Numbered from the stretch's first letter, positions 23,284 through 31,312 are shown. The stretch: 34,271 nt of DNA from Actinomycetota bacterium (GCA_023489275.1 JAMDDD010000007.1:1-34271); one strand, 5' to 3'. The notes: generated from the sequence alone by a model not told the origin. Numbers and translations: made by a program.

Positions 23284-24951
23284 TTATCGCCTGAGCAGCC
23301 GCATCGCTTTCAGCCCGAAGCCGAGCTTTTCCTGATCCTCGCTCTTGTGGACGTCCAGGCCGGTCAGGTCATTTATCCGGCCGAGCCGGTAACGGATAGT
23401 GTGCCGGTGGGTAAAGAGCACCTCGGCGGTGGCGGCGACGCTGCGATCGTTGGCCAGGTAGGCTTCCAGGGTGCCAACCAGGTCCGTGTGATGGCGCCCG
23501 TCGTATTCCTCAACCCGGGCGATCGTTTCACCGTAGAAGTTGCGCACCTCTTCCGGGTCCTCCTCCAGGGCCCCCAACAGCAGCTTGTAGATGCCCATGT
23601 CATCGTAGGTGACGATTTCGCCCGTCTCGCCCAGCCTCTGGCTCACCTTGAGCGCGGATTCAGCCTCGCGGTAGGCGCGGCGGGTCTCGGCGGGATCGAT
23701 ATGAAGGCGGCCGATGCCGACGGAGACGGTCAGGTCCGGCAGCAACTCCTTGCAAGCCTGAAGGATCTGGCCGGCAGTTGATTTGGCGACAGACATTAAT
23801 TTAGATCCGTTGCCCAGCGGCGGCAGAAAGGCGATGACATTGTCACTTTTTGGTGTTAGCAAGGCGTTCTGGTGATAGGAGCGGATTACCTGCTTGACCC
23901 CGCTAAAGAAACGGTTCTTGATTTGCTGGACTTCCTGCTCCTTGAGAGCGTATCTGGTCACATATTCGCCGAAAGAATCAATGTCGGTTATCAGCACCAG
24001 GCAGCCGCGGCTTAAGTCGCCGCCGAGATAGCTGGCCCGTTGCAACATCGCCGGCCCGGCGTCAAACTCGCCGGCGAGCAGGTCGTCAACAAAATCGCCC
24101 CGGAGCCTGGTCTCAGCCTCCAGCCTGGCCAGTTCCCGGCCCATCGCCACCGCGGCCACGGTGGCGGCGCTCTCCAGCGCCACCAGGTCCATATCATTGA
24201 AGGGGGCATCAGTCTCGAAGCTGGAAACGTATCCCTGGACGTCGCGGCTAACAGTCACCGGCACGGTAATAACCGCGGGATAATCCTCATTTTCCTGAAG
24301 CAGTGAGCGCTGGTAACGACCGCGGACCGCCGGCGCGCCGGCGCCGGTCGAATGCCTGAAAGCAACATATTTGTCAACAAGGCCAAACTGGAACTCACCA
24401 TTTGCCGAGCGCGCCAGCATCTCATGGAACGAGTCTTCCAGGATCACCGGCCGGCCCAGCAGTTCCGCGGTGGTGTCGGCGATCGACTGCCACCCGCCGC
24501 CGTCGATGACCACTTCCAGCAGCCGGGCATGGATGTCCTGAGACCGCCTTAACAAAGAAACATGCTCACCGACTATCATCTCGGAAATCTCGGCGATGAT
24601 GTGCGTCCACCGGACCGCGTCGGGAATTTCCACCACCGGAAACCGGTGGCGGTCTCCCAGCGATACCAGCTCCGGCGCCACCTGTTTAACAAATCGGCCG
24701 GGCTTGACAAGAAGTCCGGCGGCGCCGGATTTAATGATCTTGCGGCTGAATTCCACCTGCGCTTCAGGATTCTTGGCAGCGGCAAAAAAAGTTGACAGCA
24801 CCAGCTCGCCGCCGGAGAGCCAGTCCCCGATGTCGGGCACTTCGCCGACGGTTACCTGGGAAACCTCCCGCTCCAGGCCCTTGCTGCCGGCCAGAACCTT
24901 GGCGTCGGCCAGGATGGGAAGATTGAGAATCTCGGATACGCGCAGTCCCAC
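23284..24951 (-). CDS. PucR/CdaR-family transcriptional regulator
   Basis: A 555-residue regulator. An N-terminal PucR domain (GLRVSEILNLPILADAKVLAGSKGLEREVSQVTVGEVPD) is followed by a GAF-like central region, a GGDEF-like CdaR segment (around RGCLVLITDIDSFGEY and LTVSVGIGRLHIDPAETRRAYREAESAL), and a C-terminal helix-turn-helix (LVGTLEAYLANDRSVAATAEVLFTHRHTIRYRLGRINDLTGLD). PucR relatives control purine or other catabolic genes in response to a metabolite. The start was set at the GTG at 24951 because AAGGAG lies 5 bases upstream and the family begins here; the reading to 25044 adds an unrelated basic stretch. A palindrome lies in the divergent gap upstream, making it a likely self- or neighbour-controlled site. 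Confidence 0.9.
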   Translation of the reverse strand: MGLRVSEILNLPILADAKVLAGSKGLEREVSQVTVGEVPDIGDWLSGGELVLSTFFAAAKNPEAQVEFSRKIIKSGAAGLLVKPGRFVKQVAPELVSLGDRHRFPVVEIPDAVRWTHIIAEISEMIVGEHVSLLRRSQDIHARLLEVVIDGGGWQSIADTTAELLGRPVILEDSFHEMLARSANGEFQFGLVDKYVAFRHSTGAGAPAVRGRYQRSLLQENEDYPAVITVPVTVSRDVQGYVSSFETDAPFNDMDLVALESAATVAAVAMGRELARLEAETRLRGDFVDDLLAGEFDAGPAMLQRASYLGGDLSRGCLVLITDIDSFGEYVTRYALKEQEVQQIKNRFFSGVKQVIRSYHQNALLTPKSDNVIAFLPPLGNGSKLMSVAKSTAGQILQACKELLPDLTVSVGIGRLHIDPAETRRAYREAESALKVSQRLGETGEIVTYDDMGIYKLLLGALEEDPEEVRNFYGETIARVEEYDGRHHTDLVGTLEAYLANDRSVAATAEVLFTHRHTIRYRLGRINDLTGLDVHKSEDQEKLGFGLKAMRLLRR

Positions 24952-25036
24952 GTACGCTCCTTTGTATCTTTGGCGAAAATATCCCCGCGCGCGGGCCTTT
25001 AATGACCTATCATAGGGAGATTCGAAGATATTGGCC

Positions 25037-25076
25037 TTGTACAATTGTACAATAATACGGTTATTTAATTATACAA
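25037..25076. promoter_or_regulatory. Operator-like palindrome in the PucR divergent gap
   Basis: TTGTACAATTGTACAA (25037-25052) is a perfect 16-base palindrome that is also two tandem copies of the self-complementary TTGTACAA. A third copy, TTATACAA, with one change lies at 25069-25076. The cluster sits between the divergent regulator and the truncated plus-strand ORF. Confidence 0.65.
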
Positions 25077-25094
25077 TGTGCCAAAGGAGGAATA

Positions 25095-25331
25095 ATGGAT
25101 AAACCAGCGGGCCCTTCCGGCGCGCCGGCAAAGGGCGCCAAAGCCAGCACAATCTGCCTGCGCGTTAAACAGGATCGCGCCGGCTGGCTTTCCCACGCAA
25201 AACTTGAATTAAGTCAGAAACCTGTCAGTCTTCCTCGAACGGGAACACCATCCGGATTGTCTTTACCTGCACGATGGTGCAATCAGTCTTTACCGGCATC
25301 GACGCCGCCGAGCCGCGGCTGGTGCAGGTAG
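25095..25331 (+). pseudogene. Possible truncated gene with strong ribosome site
   Basis: The ATG has a near-perfect ribosome site (CAAAGGAGGAATA) and the opening codons read MDKPAGPSGAPAKGAKASTI then CLRVKQDRAGWLSHAKLELS. ICLRVKQDRAGWL resembles the first strand of an ACT domain, but this is weak. After about 45 residues the frame becomes Ser/Pro-rich and runs 107 bases into the convergent gene at 25225-25494, which suggests a 3' truncation. The gene lies opposite the PucR-type regulator across the palindromic operator, the usual position of a regulator's target. No function is claimed. Confidence 0.35.
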
Positions 25332-25494
25332 CCTGGGTCACCGGGATGAATTCCACCTCGGGAGCGTTGAGGATGTCGGACACGCGCCCATGGCGGTTGC
25401 CCGGCTTCAAGTGCACGTTGCCCTCGATCTCATACTCGTCGGTGAGGATTTTCGCCCTGACGGGTTGCGTCTTGATTCTGACCTGAGTAGCCAC
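25225..25494 (-). CDS. Small conserved protein, resembles DUF6812
   Basis: An 89-residue protein starting with GTG and reading MATQVRIKTQPVRAKILTDE, then YEIEGNVHLKPGNRHGRVSD, ILNAPEVEFIPVTQAT and a final strand VKTDCTIVQVKTIRMVFP. The pattern of a short beta-rich domain with GRVSDILN and FIPVTQA recalls small actinobacterial proteins that I remember as DUF6812; the function is unknown. GGGAGGTGACCGCAA precedes the GTG, and an inverted TCACCT 13 bases upstream could pair with that ribosome site. No membrane segment is present. It lies 140 bases downstream of feoB on the same strand, with palindromes in between. Confidence 0.7.
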   Translation of the reverse strand: MATQVRIKTQPVRAKILTDEYEIEGNVHLKPGNRHGRVSDILNAPEVEFIPVTQATCTSRGSAASMPVKTDCTIVQVKTIRMVFPFEED

Positions 25495-25584
25495 TTGCGG
25501 TCACCTCCCCTCCAGGTGAGCTTAGCCTCAAACTTGCATTATCTATCGGGCAGAACCGGGTGCGGCTTTATGGTTTATTTGAAG

Positions 25585-25608
25585 ATGGTGACCATCCCGG
25601 CGCCGGGA
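25585..25608. repeat. Two adjacent palindromes downstream of feoB
   Basis: TCCCGGCGCCGGGA (25595-25608) is a perfect 14-base palindrome; just before it GATGGT and ACCATC form an inverted pair around one G. No T-run follows on the minus strand, so this could be a rho-independent-like structure without a tail, or a binding site. Confidence 0.4.
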
Positions 25609-25634
25609 CGGCAGAGTTATGCCGCTGCTGGCTC

Positions 25635-27683
25635 TTATCCAAACAAGCGGAACATCTGGTTGGCAAGACCGCCGACCAGGACGGCGAGGCCGATGGTAAA
25701 GCCGGAGATAAGCGCCGTGCGCGACCATCCCAACTCCTTGCCCAGCGCCGTGATCGTGGCCGCGCAGGGGATGTAGATCGCCGTTACCAGCGCAAAGACA
25801 AACAGCTGCGAATTGGTCATGATGAGGTTAAGGTTATGTTCAACCCCTTTGGAGGCCCCCATGCCTATCGCCAGGAGGACCAGCATCTGCAGCGTCAGCT
25901 CTTTGCGGAGAATGCCCATCACCAGCGCCAGCCCGGCCACCGCCGGCAGGCCCATCCAGTCCTCCATTACCGGCGACAGCGGCCGGACCAGGTCGAACAG
26001 GTAACCGCTCGCGTACAGGGCGCCGAGCGCCAGGCTGCCAATGATCAGGATCGGCGCCGCCATTAAGACAAATCCCTTAAACCGGAACCAGGTCTTCTTG
26101 ACCACTGTTTTAAAATGCGGCCTGCGGAAGGAAAACATCTCCATCACCAGCCCCGTCGACTTGCCCGGCATGATCCGGTTAAGACCAAGCCCGGCCAGCA
26201 CCCACAACGCCAGGACAATGGCATAGAGCCCGAGCGCCGCCTCCCAGCCGGCATAAAAGGCAACGGCGCCAAAGATGACCGCCGTGCGGGCGCTGCAGGG
26301 AACCATCACGATCAGCGTTCCCGCGATTACCCGCTCCCGCAGCGTCGTCAGCACGCGCGTGCCCATGATCGCCGGCACGTTGCAGCCGGCGCCGGCGACG
26401 ATCGGGATCATGGCGCGCCCGTGGAGACCAAACCGGTGCATCACGGCGTCGGTGAGAAACGCCACCGAGTTGAGGTAGCCGCTGTCCTCCAGAAACGCCA
26501 GCACGAAGTAAAAGACAAGGACAAACGGAACGCCAACGGTAAGCGCCGCCTCGAAGCCGTCCGGAATCCACATCAGCGACTGGCTGACTGCATTCTTGCC
26601 GATGACGGCGAAGAGGCCGCTCTGGACCGGCGGCAGCACGTAGCCTTCCCAGGCGTTGCTGAGCAGATCGGCGAGGCCGTTGCCGGCAAAGTACATCAGC
26701 ACGAAGATAATGCCAAGCACCCCCAGCAGGACAGGGACGCCGGTGACCGGTCCGGTAGTGTACCGCCACAGGCGCTCGCCCCAGCTGATCTGCCGATCAG
26801 TCTCGGCCGTCTCCACCTCGGAAGCGATAATGCCCGCGAGTCCATGCCGCTCGCCGGCGATGCGGATCGACGCCGGCTGGCCGTGCTCGGCCTCAATCTG
26901 CCGGCGCAGCCCGGCCGCCAGCTCAAGGATTGGCTCCCAGCCCGGCATCGCCTTCGTCAACCCGATATACTCCTGGTCGTTTTCCAGCAGCAGGAGCGCC
27001 ATGGCGCGGTAGGGCAGATCATGAGGATCCTTGAGCCCGGCGGCGGCGATAGCGGCGGTCAGCTCCTGGACCCGCCGCTCCACATCCTGGCCAAAGCGGG
27101 TGTCCGGCGGCTCCGGCCGGCGGCCGCTGCCGGCGGCGCGGACAGCGGCGGCGATCAGTTCTTTGAGCCCCTCGCCGCGGTTTGCCACCGTCGGCACCAC
27201 CGGCGCGTCCAGGAGGCGGGAAAGTTTTTTGACATCAATGTCGCGCCCTTCCCTCTTGGCCACATCGTAGACATTCAGGGCAACGACAACAGGATAGCCG
27301 AGCTCCATGAACTGCAGCGCCAGGTAAAGGTTGCGGGCGAGGTTGGTGGCGTCCAGAACGATGACCACCACGTCGGGGTTTCCCTCCAGCACACCCGTGC
27401 GGGCCACCCACTGATCCTCGGAAACGGCGCCCAGCGCGTAGGTTCCCGGCAGGTCGAAGATGCCGATGCGGGTGCCGTTCAGGGCGGTGGTGGCCACATG
27501 CACATCAACCGAGGTGCCGGGATAGTTGGCGGTCTCGACCCCCATGCCTGTGAGGCTGTTAAAGATGCTCGACTTGCCCACGTTGGGGTTTCCCGCCAGA
27601 GCGATGGTTACATCCGTGTCCTCACGAAGCTTGTTAAAGGTTTTATGACAGGACACTGGCACTATTTTGAACTCTGGTTTCAT
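25635..27683 (-). CDS. feoB: Ferrous iron transporter FeoB
   Basis: A 682-residue inner-membrane Fe(II) transporter with an N-terminal G protein. G1 is GNPNVGKS (residues 31-38), G2 lies in YPGTSVD, G3 is DLPGTYAL, and G4 is NVYD, where many FeoB proteins have N-[MK]-x-D. The permease has the two Gate regions typical of FeoB, including VPFVLVFYFVLAFLEDSGYLNSVAFLTDAVMHRFGLHGRAMIPIVAGAGCNVPAIM and RELTLQMLVLL, with about eight membrane segments. No separate feoA or feoC gene adjoins; a FeoA-like domain is instead fused to the DtxR-type protein upstream. The ATG at 27683 lies inside a heptamer repeat array and has no Shine-Dalgarno site. Confidence 0.96.
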   Translation of the reverse strand: MKPEFKIVPVSCHKTFNKLREDTDVTIALAGNPNVGKSSIFNSLTGMGVETANYPGTSVDVHVATTALNGTRIGIFDLPGTYALGAVSEDQWVARTGVLEGNPDVVVIVLDATNLARNLYLALQFMELGYPVVVALNVYDVAKREGRDIDVKKLSRLLDAPVVPTVANRGEGLKELIAAAVRAAGSGRRPEPPDTRFGQDVERRVQELTAAIAAAGLKDPHDLPYRAMALLLLENDQEYIGLTKAMPGWEPILELAAGLRRQIEAEHGQPASIRIAGERHGLAGIIASEVETAETDRQISWGERLWRYTTGPVTGVPVLLGVLGIIFVLMYFAGNGLADLLSNAWEGYVLPPVQSGLFAVIGKNAVSQSLMWIPDGFEAALTVGVPFVLVFYFVLAFLEDSGYLNSVAFLTDAVMHRFGLHGRAMIPIVAGAGCNVPAIMGTRVLTTLRERVIAGTLIVMVPCSARTAVIFGAVAFYAGWEAALGLYAIVLALWVLAGLGLNRIMPGKSTGLVMEMFSFRRPHFKTVVKKTWFRFKGFVLMAAPILIIGSLALGALYASGYLFDLVRPLSPVMEDWMGLPAVAGLALVMGILRKELTLQMLVLLAIGMGASKGVEHNLNLIMTNSQLFVFALVTAIYIPCAATITALGKELGWSRTALISGFTIGLAVLVGGLANQMFRLFG

Positions 27684-27714
27684 GTCTCTGGTTTCTGGTT
27701 TCCAGTGTCCGGCA
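27673..27714 (+). repeat. Degenerate heptamer array across the feoB start codon
   Basis: Six units: TCTGGTT, TCATGTC, TCTGGTT, TCTGGTT, TCCAGTG, TCCGGCA. It forms the forward arm of an inverted pair with 27784-27804. Confidence 0.75.
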
Positions 27715-27783
27715 ACTAGACGGTGTTTGACATGTGTCTGACAAGTTATGATAGTTCAAGAAGAAAAATCTCGGGATCTTTTT

Positions 27784-27804
27784 TTGAACTTGAAACTGGA
27801 AACT
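27784..27804 (-). repeat. Inverted heptamer array at the 3' end of the DtxR-type gene
   Basis: Three units: TTGAACT, TGAAACT, GGAAACT, facing 27673-27714. The first two bases of the regulator's stop codon complement overlap its edge. AGTTCAA at 27751-27757 and TTGAACT at 27784-27790 can pair across an AT-rich stem, which may act in termination. Confidence 0.7.
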
Positions 27805-28465
27805 ATTTTCCTTTCACCATGATCTTGGAGGCCACTTCCTGGCCGAGGGCATACTGGCTGCCGGCCACCCGGACCAGCATCGGCCCCCTGAAGGGAGCGA
27901 TCTCCTTTACCTGAATGCGGGCGTCGGGGAACAGCCCCAGCGTCGCCAGATATTGCAGAAGCTTCGGCTCCTCCTCGGCGACGCGCTCGATGACGCCCTC
28001 GTCGCCGACACAGAGGTTGGAAAGCGGGACGGCTTCCCGCTCCCTTTTCCGGGCGCCCTTGGTCCCCGGAATCGGAAAACCGTGCGGGCACGTATCCGGA
28101 TGGCCGAGGATGTCGGCGAGCTTTTCCTCCACTTGCGGGCTCATGGCGTGCTCCAGCTTGCAGGCCTCCTCGTGCACTTCGTCCCAGTCAAGGCCAAGGA
28201 CATCGGTAAGAAACCGCTCCCAGAGCCGGTGGCGCCGCACCAGCGTCTCGGCAGCCTGCTGCCCTTGCCTGGTCAGGTGGACGCCGTGGCGGCGGCTCAC
28301 CTGCACCAGCCCGTTCTCGGTCAGCCGGCGCAGCATGTCGGCCACCGTCGGCGGCGAGACCTTCATTCTCTCCGCCAGCCGTGCAGCGATCACGGGCCCC
28401 TCCAGGGACATTTTGTAGATCGCTTCCAGATATTCTTCTACGGCCTGTGTAATCACTTTGGGCAT
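27803..28465 (-). CDS. DtxR/IdeR-family metal-dependent repressor with FeoA-like C-terminal domain
   Basis: A 220-residue metalloregulator. The N-terminal winged helix (ITQAVEEYLEAIYKM, VIAARLAERMKVSPPTVADMLRRLTENGLVQV) and the dimerisation domain (AAETLVRRHRLWERFLTDVLGLDWDEVHEEACKLEHAMSPQVEEKLADILGHPDTCPHGFPIP) are complete; Glu and His residues in EEACKLEHAMS and Cys and His in TCPHG are the usual metal ligands. Residues 148-220 form a FeoA/SH3-like domain (AVPLSNLCVGDEGVIERVAEEEPKLLQYLATLGLFPDARIQVKE). It probably represses feoB when Fe(II) or Mn(II) is plentiful. GGAGGG precedes the ATG. The gene has its own promoter and a palindrome at its transcription start. Confidence 0.93.
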   Translation of the reverse strand: MPKVITQAVEEYLEAIYKMSLEGPVIAARLAERMKVSPPTVADMLRRLTENGLVQVSRRHGVHLTRQGQQAAETLVRRHRLWERFLTDVLGLDWDEVHEEACKLEHAMSPQVEEKLADILGHPDTCPHGFPIPGTKGARKREREAVPLSNLCVGDEGVIERVAEEEPKLLQYLATLGLFPDARIQVKEIAPFRGPMLVRVAGSQYALGQEVASKIMVKGK

Positions 28466-28509
28466 ATCAAACCCTCCGATAATCTTAAATGCGTCATCTA
28501 GGATTTATT

Positions 28510-28549
28510 AGACGCGTCTTATTTTACATTAGTGGGCCGGCTATTACAA
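28510..28549 (-). promoter_or_regulatory. Promoter and operator of the DtxR-type gene
   Basis: On the minus strand TTGTAA (28549-28544) is followed after 17 bases by TAAAAT (28526-28521). The palindrome AGACGCGTCT (28510-28519) lies directly after the -10 box, over the transcription start, flanked by AT-rich DNA. That position fits autorepression by a DtxR-type protein, although the sequence differs from the classic DtxR box. Confidence 0.7.
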
Positions 28550-28557
28550 GGAAAAAG

Positions 28558-28592
28558 TCTCGAGTTCCCAGTCTCGAGTTTCTAGTTACGAA
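28558..28592 (+). repeat. Degenerate heptamer array, left arm
   Basis: Five units: TCTCGAG, TTCCCAG, TCTCGAG, TTTCTAG, TTACGAA. It faces the inverted units at 28663-28676 across 70 bases. Confidence 0.75.
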
Positions 28593-28662
28593 TGACGCTG
28601 GTGGGATATGATAATTGCTAACTAATAATAACTAATAAATTCCTGCTTCCATCAAAGAACAA

Positions 28663-28676
28663 CCGGAAACCGGAAA
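28663..28676 (-). repeat. Inverted heptamer array abutting the PHP gene start
   Basis: Two units of CCGGAAA, ending two bases before the ATG at 28679, where a ribosome site would be expected. Confidence 0.65.
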
Positions 28677-28678
28677 CT

Positions 28679-29473
28679 ATGATTTTACCTGACTACCATA
28701 TCCATACCCCGTTCTGCGGGCATGCCTCCGGCGACATGAAGGAGTATGTGGCGGCGGCCCGAAAGCTGGGGATGCCGGAGATGGGATTTGCCGACCATCT
28801 GCCGCTGTTTCATATCGACGACCGGACCCTGGCGATGAGCCATGAGGATCTGCCGCGGTACGTGGACCGCGTCCAGGCACTGAGGGAAGCCAACCCGGGA
28901 TTTACCATCCGCCTGGGCATCGAGGCCGACTACATCGCCCGGCATCTGGAAGACGTTGCCCGGGATCTGGCCCTTTACCCGTTCGATTATGTCTACGGCT
29001 CGGTGCATTTCATTGGCGACTGGGGCATCGACCAGTCCCGCTTTAAATTCGAGTTCGAGCGCCGCGACATCGACGAGGTCTACCAGATCTACTTCGAGCA
29101 TGTGATGGCGGCGGCGCGTACCGGCCTGTTTGATGTCATGACCCATCTTGATGTAGTCAAAAAATACGGCCACCGCCCCGCAGCCGATATCAGCAACCTC
29201 TACCATGAGGTGGGCGAGACGCTGTCAAAAAGCGACGTCGCCATCGAGCTGAACTCTTCGGGTTTGCGGAAACCCGTGGCGGAGATCTATCCGGGCCTGG
29301 AACTGCTCAAGATTATGCGGTCACACGGCGTGCCGATCACTTTTGGCTCAGACGCCCACAAGCCGTCGCAAGTTGGCAAGGATTTTGACAAACTGCGGGG
29401 ACATGCTCGCGCCGCCGGATATGAGGATTACGTCGGCTTCCAGGGTCGGGAGCGGGTGCCGAGGCCGCTCTAA
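28679..29473 (+). CDS. PHP-domain histidinol-phosphatase-like phosphoesterase
   Basis: A 264-residue metal-dependent phosphoesterase of the PHP superfamily. The first metal motif DYHIHTPFCGH has His7, His9 and His15; GFADHLP, the LGIEADYI segment, SVHFIG, VMTHLDVVKKYGH and the ending GSDAH supply further ligands. The layout matches HisK-type histidinol phosphatase, the last phosphatase step of histidine synthesis, but no his gene adjoins, so the substrate is uncertain. No Shine-Dalgarno site is present; two CCGGAAA heptamers touch the start region. The gene is upstream of the lipid kinase-like gene with a heptamer element between. Confidence 0.85.
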   Translation: MILPDYHIHTPFCGHASGDMKEYVAAARKLGMPEMGFADHLPLFHIDDRTLAMSHEDLPRYVDRVQALREANPGFTIRLGIEADYIARHLEDVARDLALYPFDYVYGSVHFIGDWGIDQSRFKFEFERRDIDEVYQIYFEHVMAAARTGLFDVMTHLDVVKKYGHRPAADISNLYHEVGETLSKSDVAIELNSSGLRKPVAEIYPGLELLKIMRSHGVPITFGSDAHKPSQVGKDFDKLRGHARAAGYEDYVGFQGRERVPRPL

Positions 29474-29475
29474 AA

Positions 29476-29549
29476 CAGTTTTCGGTTTCGAGTTTCCGGT
29501 TTCTGGTTTTGCGTCATGGACCTGGTAACCTGAAACTGGAAACCTGAAG
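29476..29549 (+). repeat. Facing heptamer arrays between the PHP and lipid kinase-like genes
   Basis: Forward units CAGTTTT, CGGTTTC, GAGTTTC, CGGTTTC, TGGTTTT (29476-29510) face inverted units CCTGAAA, CTGGAAA, CCTGAAG (29529-29549) across 18 bases, so the whole could fold into an imperfect hairpin. Confidence 0.8.
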
Positions 29550-29595
29550 AGCGATCACGAAAAATCCGTTTTATCCGGGATCTGCCTTTAATTTT

Positions 29596-30486
29596 ATGAA
29601 CCAGACTTTACCCTTGATTTTTAATCCCATCGCCGGCGGTAGCGGCCAGCGGAAGCTGCGACAGGCTCTCCAGGCGCTGGAAAATGAAGGCGCCAGCGTC
29701 GAGGTGCTGTCCACTTCCCGTGCCGGCTCCGCCACCAGCCTGGCTCGCCAGGCGGCCGCGAAAGGCGTCCGCCGCCTGCTGGTCGCCGGCGGCGACGGCA
29801 CCATCAATGAAGTCATCAACGGGCTGGCCGGCAGCGAGACGGAGCTGGCGATCATTCCCACCGGCACCGCCAACGTGCTGGCCCTGGAGCTGGGGGTGCC
29901 CTCTGAAATCGCCGCCGCCTGCCGCCTCGCCCGCGAATCGGCCAGCACCCGCATCGACCTGGGCCGCGCCGGCCGCCGTTATTTTACGCTAATGGCCGGC
30001 GTCGGTTTTGACGCACTGGTAATCAATAATGTCAACCCGGCGCTCAAAAGGTCCATCCACCGGGCCGCCTTTCCGGTCATGGGGCTGCTCACCTTTCTCC
30101 AGGCAGACCTGCCGCTCTTGACAGTCCGCTGCCGGGAATACGAATCCGAAGGTTATTTTGTCATCGTGGCCAATTCACGTTATTACGGCGGCAAGTTCGG
30201 GCCGACGCCAGAGGCAAGCATGATCGACGGGCGCCTGGATGTGTGCGTGCTAAAAGGCAAGAGCCTGCAGGAGATGCTTAACTTCTGGCTGGCGGCTCTC
30301 AGAAAAAACCAGGTGGACACGGCCCGGGCGGATTATTTCCAGGCTGATGAGGTCGAGATCATCTGTCCGGCCGGCCAGCCCGTGCCGGTGCAGACCGATG
30401 GCGAGATCATCGGCGAGCTGCCGCTCAAAGTCACCGTTGTTCCCTCAGCCCTCCGCGTCTGCGCGGGCCGGGAGCTAAATAATTGA
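29596..30486 (+). CDS. Diacylglycerol kinase-family lipid kinase
   Basis: A 296-residue protein of the DagK/YegS/DgkB catalytic family. The nucleotide-binding GGDGTINEVINGL is at about residue 75, after the NPIAGGSG opening; IPTGTANVLALELG and VANSRYYGGKFGPTPEASMIDGRLDV are also conserved. Family members phosphorylate diacylglycerol or related lipids at the inner membrane, usually in phospholipid turnover. No membrane segment is seen. The stop codon overlaps the start of the endonuclease III-like gene by 4 bases (TTGA), so translation is coupled. The start at 29596 follows an AT-rich leader with no strong ribosome site. Confidence 0.9.
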   Translation: MNQTLPLIFNPIAGGSGQRKLRQALQALENEGASVEVLSTSRAGSATSLARQAAAKGVRRLLVAGGDGTINEVINGLAGSETELAIIPTGTANVLALELGVPSEIAAACRLARESASTRIDLGRAGRRYFTLMAGVGFDALVINNVNPALKRSIHRAAFPVMGLLTFLQADLPLLTVRCREYESEGYFVIVANSRYYGGKFGPTPEASMIDGRLDVCVLKGKSLQEMLNFWLAALRKNQVDTARADYFQADEVEIICPAGQPVPVQTDGEIIGELPLKVTVVPSALRVCAGRELNN

Positions 30487-31166
30487 TCACGCCGGCGCGG
30501 CTTGTGGCCATTATTACGCAGCTCGAGCACGGGTACGGACGTCCCGAGTGGCGGCCGCGGTTTTCTCCGCTGGAGGAACTGGTGTTCACCATCCTTTCTC
30601 AAAACACAACCGATGCCAACGCGGACCGGGCGCTGACGGGGTTAAGGAAAAGATTTCCCTCGTGGGAGAAAGTCGCCGCGGCTCCCCCGGGGAAGATCGC
30701 CGCTGCCATCAGAACGGGCGGACTCGCCGACACCAAGGCACGGTACATCCGTGAGACCCTGGCGGGAATTCTGCGGGAAAAAGGCGACCTCTCCCTGAAC
30801 TTCCTGAAGCAGATGGGTGACGGTGACGCGATGGCCTACCTGACTTCCTTTACCGGCGTCGGCGTCAAGACGGCCGCCTGCGTGCTGCTGTTTGCCTTCG
30901 GCCGGCCGGTGATGCCTGTTGACACGCACGTTTTCCGTGTCACAAAGCGGCTGGCTTTTCTCGGTCCCCGCGCCACCCGCCTCAGCGCTCACCGGATCCT
31001 TGCCGCCATCACGCCGCCTCCGGATGTTTACAGTTTTCACATCAACCTGGTCAAACACGGCCGCCAGGTCTGCAGGGCCGGCCGGCCGCTGTGCGGCCGC
31101 TGCGTCATTGAGCCTCTCTGCCCATCCAGCATCGCGAAGGAGCCGCCGCTTCGGCCTGAACCTTAA
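30483..31166 (+). CDS. nth: Endonuclease III-like DNA glycosylase
   Basis: A 227-residue HhH-GPD protein that excises oxidised pyrimidines and cleaves abasic sites. The helix-hairpin-helix is LTSFTGVGVKTAACVLLFAF with catalytic Lys129; the catalytic Asp147 is in MPVDTHVFRV. The [4Fe-4S] cluster ligands are Cys197, Cys204, Cys207 and Cys213 (C-x6-C-x2-C-x5-C). The start is a TTG that overlaps the upstream stop (TTGA), with CGGGAG about 9 bases before it. Substrate range cannot be separated among the Nth subfamilies by eye. The gene appears cotranscribed with the lipid kinase-like gene. Confidence 0.9.
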   Translation: MITPARLVAIITQLEHGYGRPEWRPRFSPLEELVFTILSQNTTDANADRALTGLRKRFPSWEKVAAAPPGKIAAAIRTGGLADTKARYIRETLAGILREKGDLSLNFLKQMGDGDAMAYLTSFTGVGVKTAACVLLFAFGRPVMPVDTHVFRVTKRLAFLGPRATRLSAHRILAAITPPPDVYSFHINLVKHGRQVCRAGRPLCGRCVIEPLCPSSIAKEPPLRPEP

Positions 31167-31312
31167 GACTGCCGGAGGAGCGCGAATCGCCGATTTTTCC
31201 TCCTTGCCTGCCGCCGCCGGAAAAGTCCCGTTTGCTTTTCGAGGGATAAATGGCTGAAAATGTTGCGTTGCGGGCCATCCGGGAGACCGCTAAAATTTTG
31301 CTTCACCACTAA

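Noticed and set aside
26115-27719. 534-codon plus-strand open frame opposite feoB
   Set aside because: It mirrors the FeoB gene throughout, has no domain or ribosome site, and shows shadow-frame composition.
27673-29549. CRISPR-like array
   Set aside because: The repeats are 7 bases, degenerate and directly tandem, with no spacers of constant length and no cas genes.
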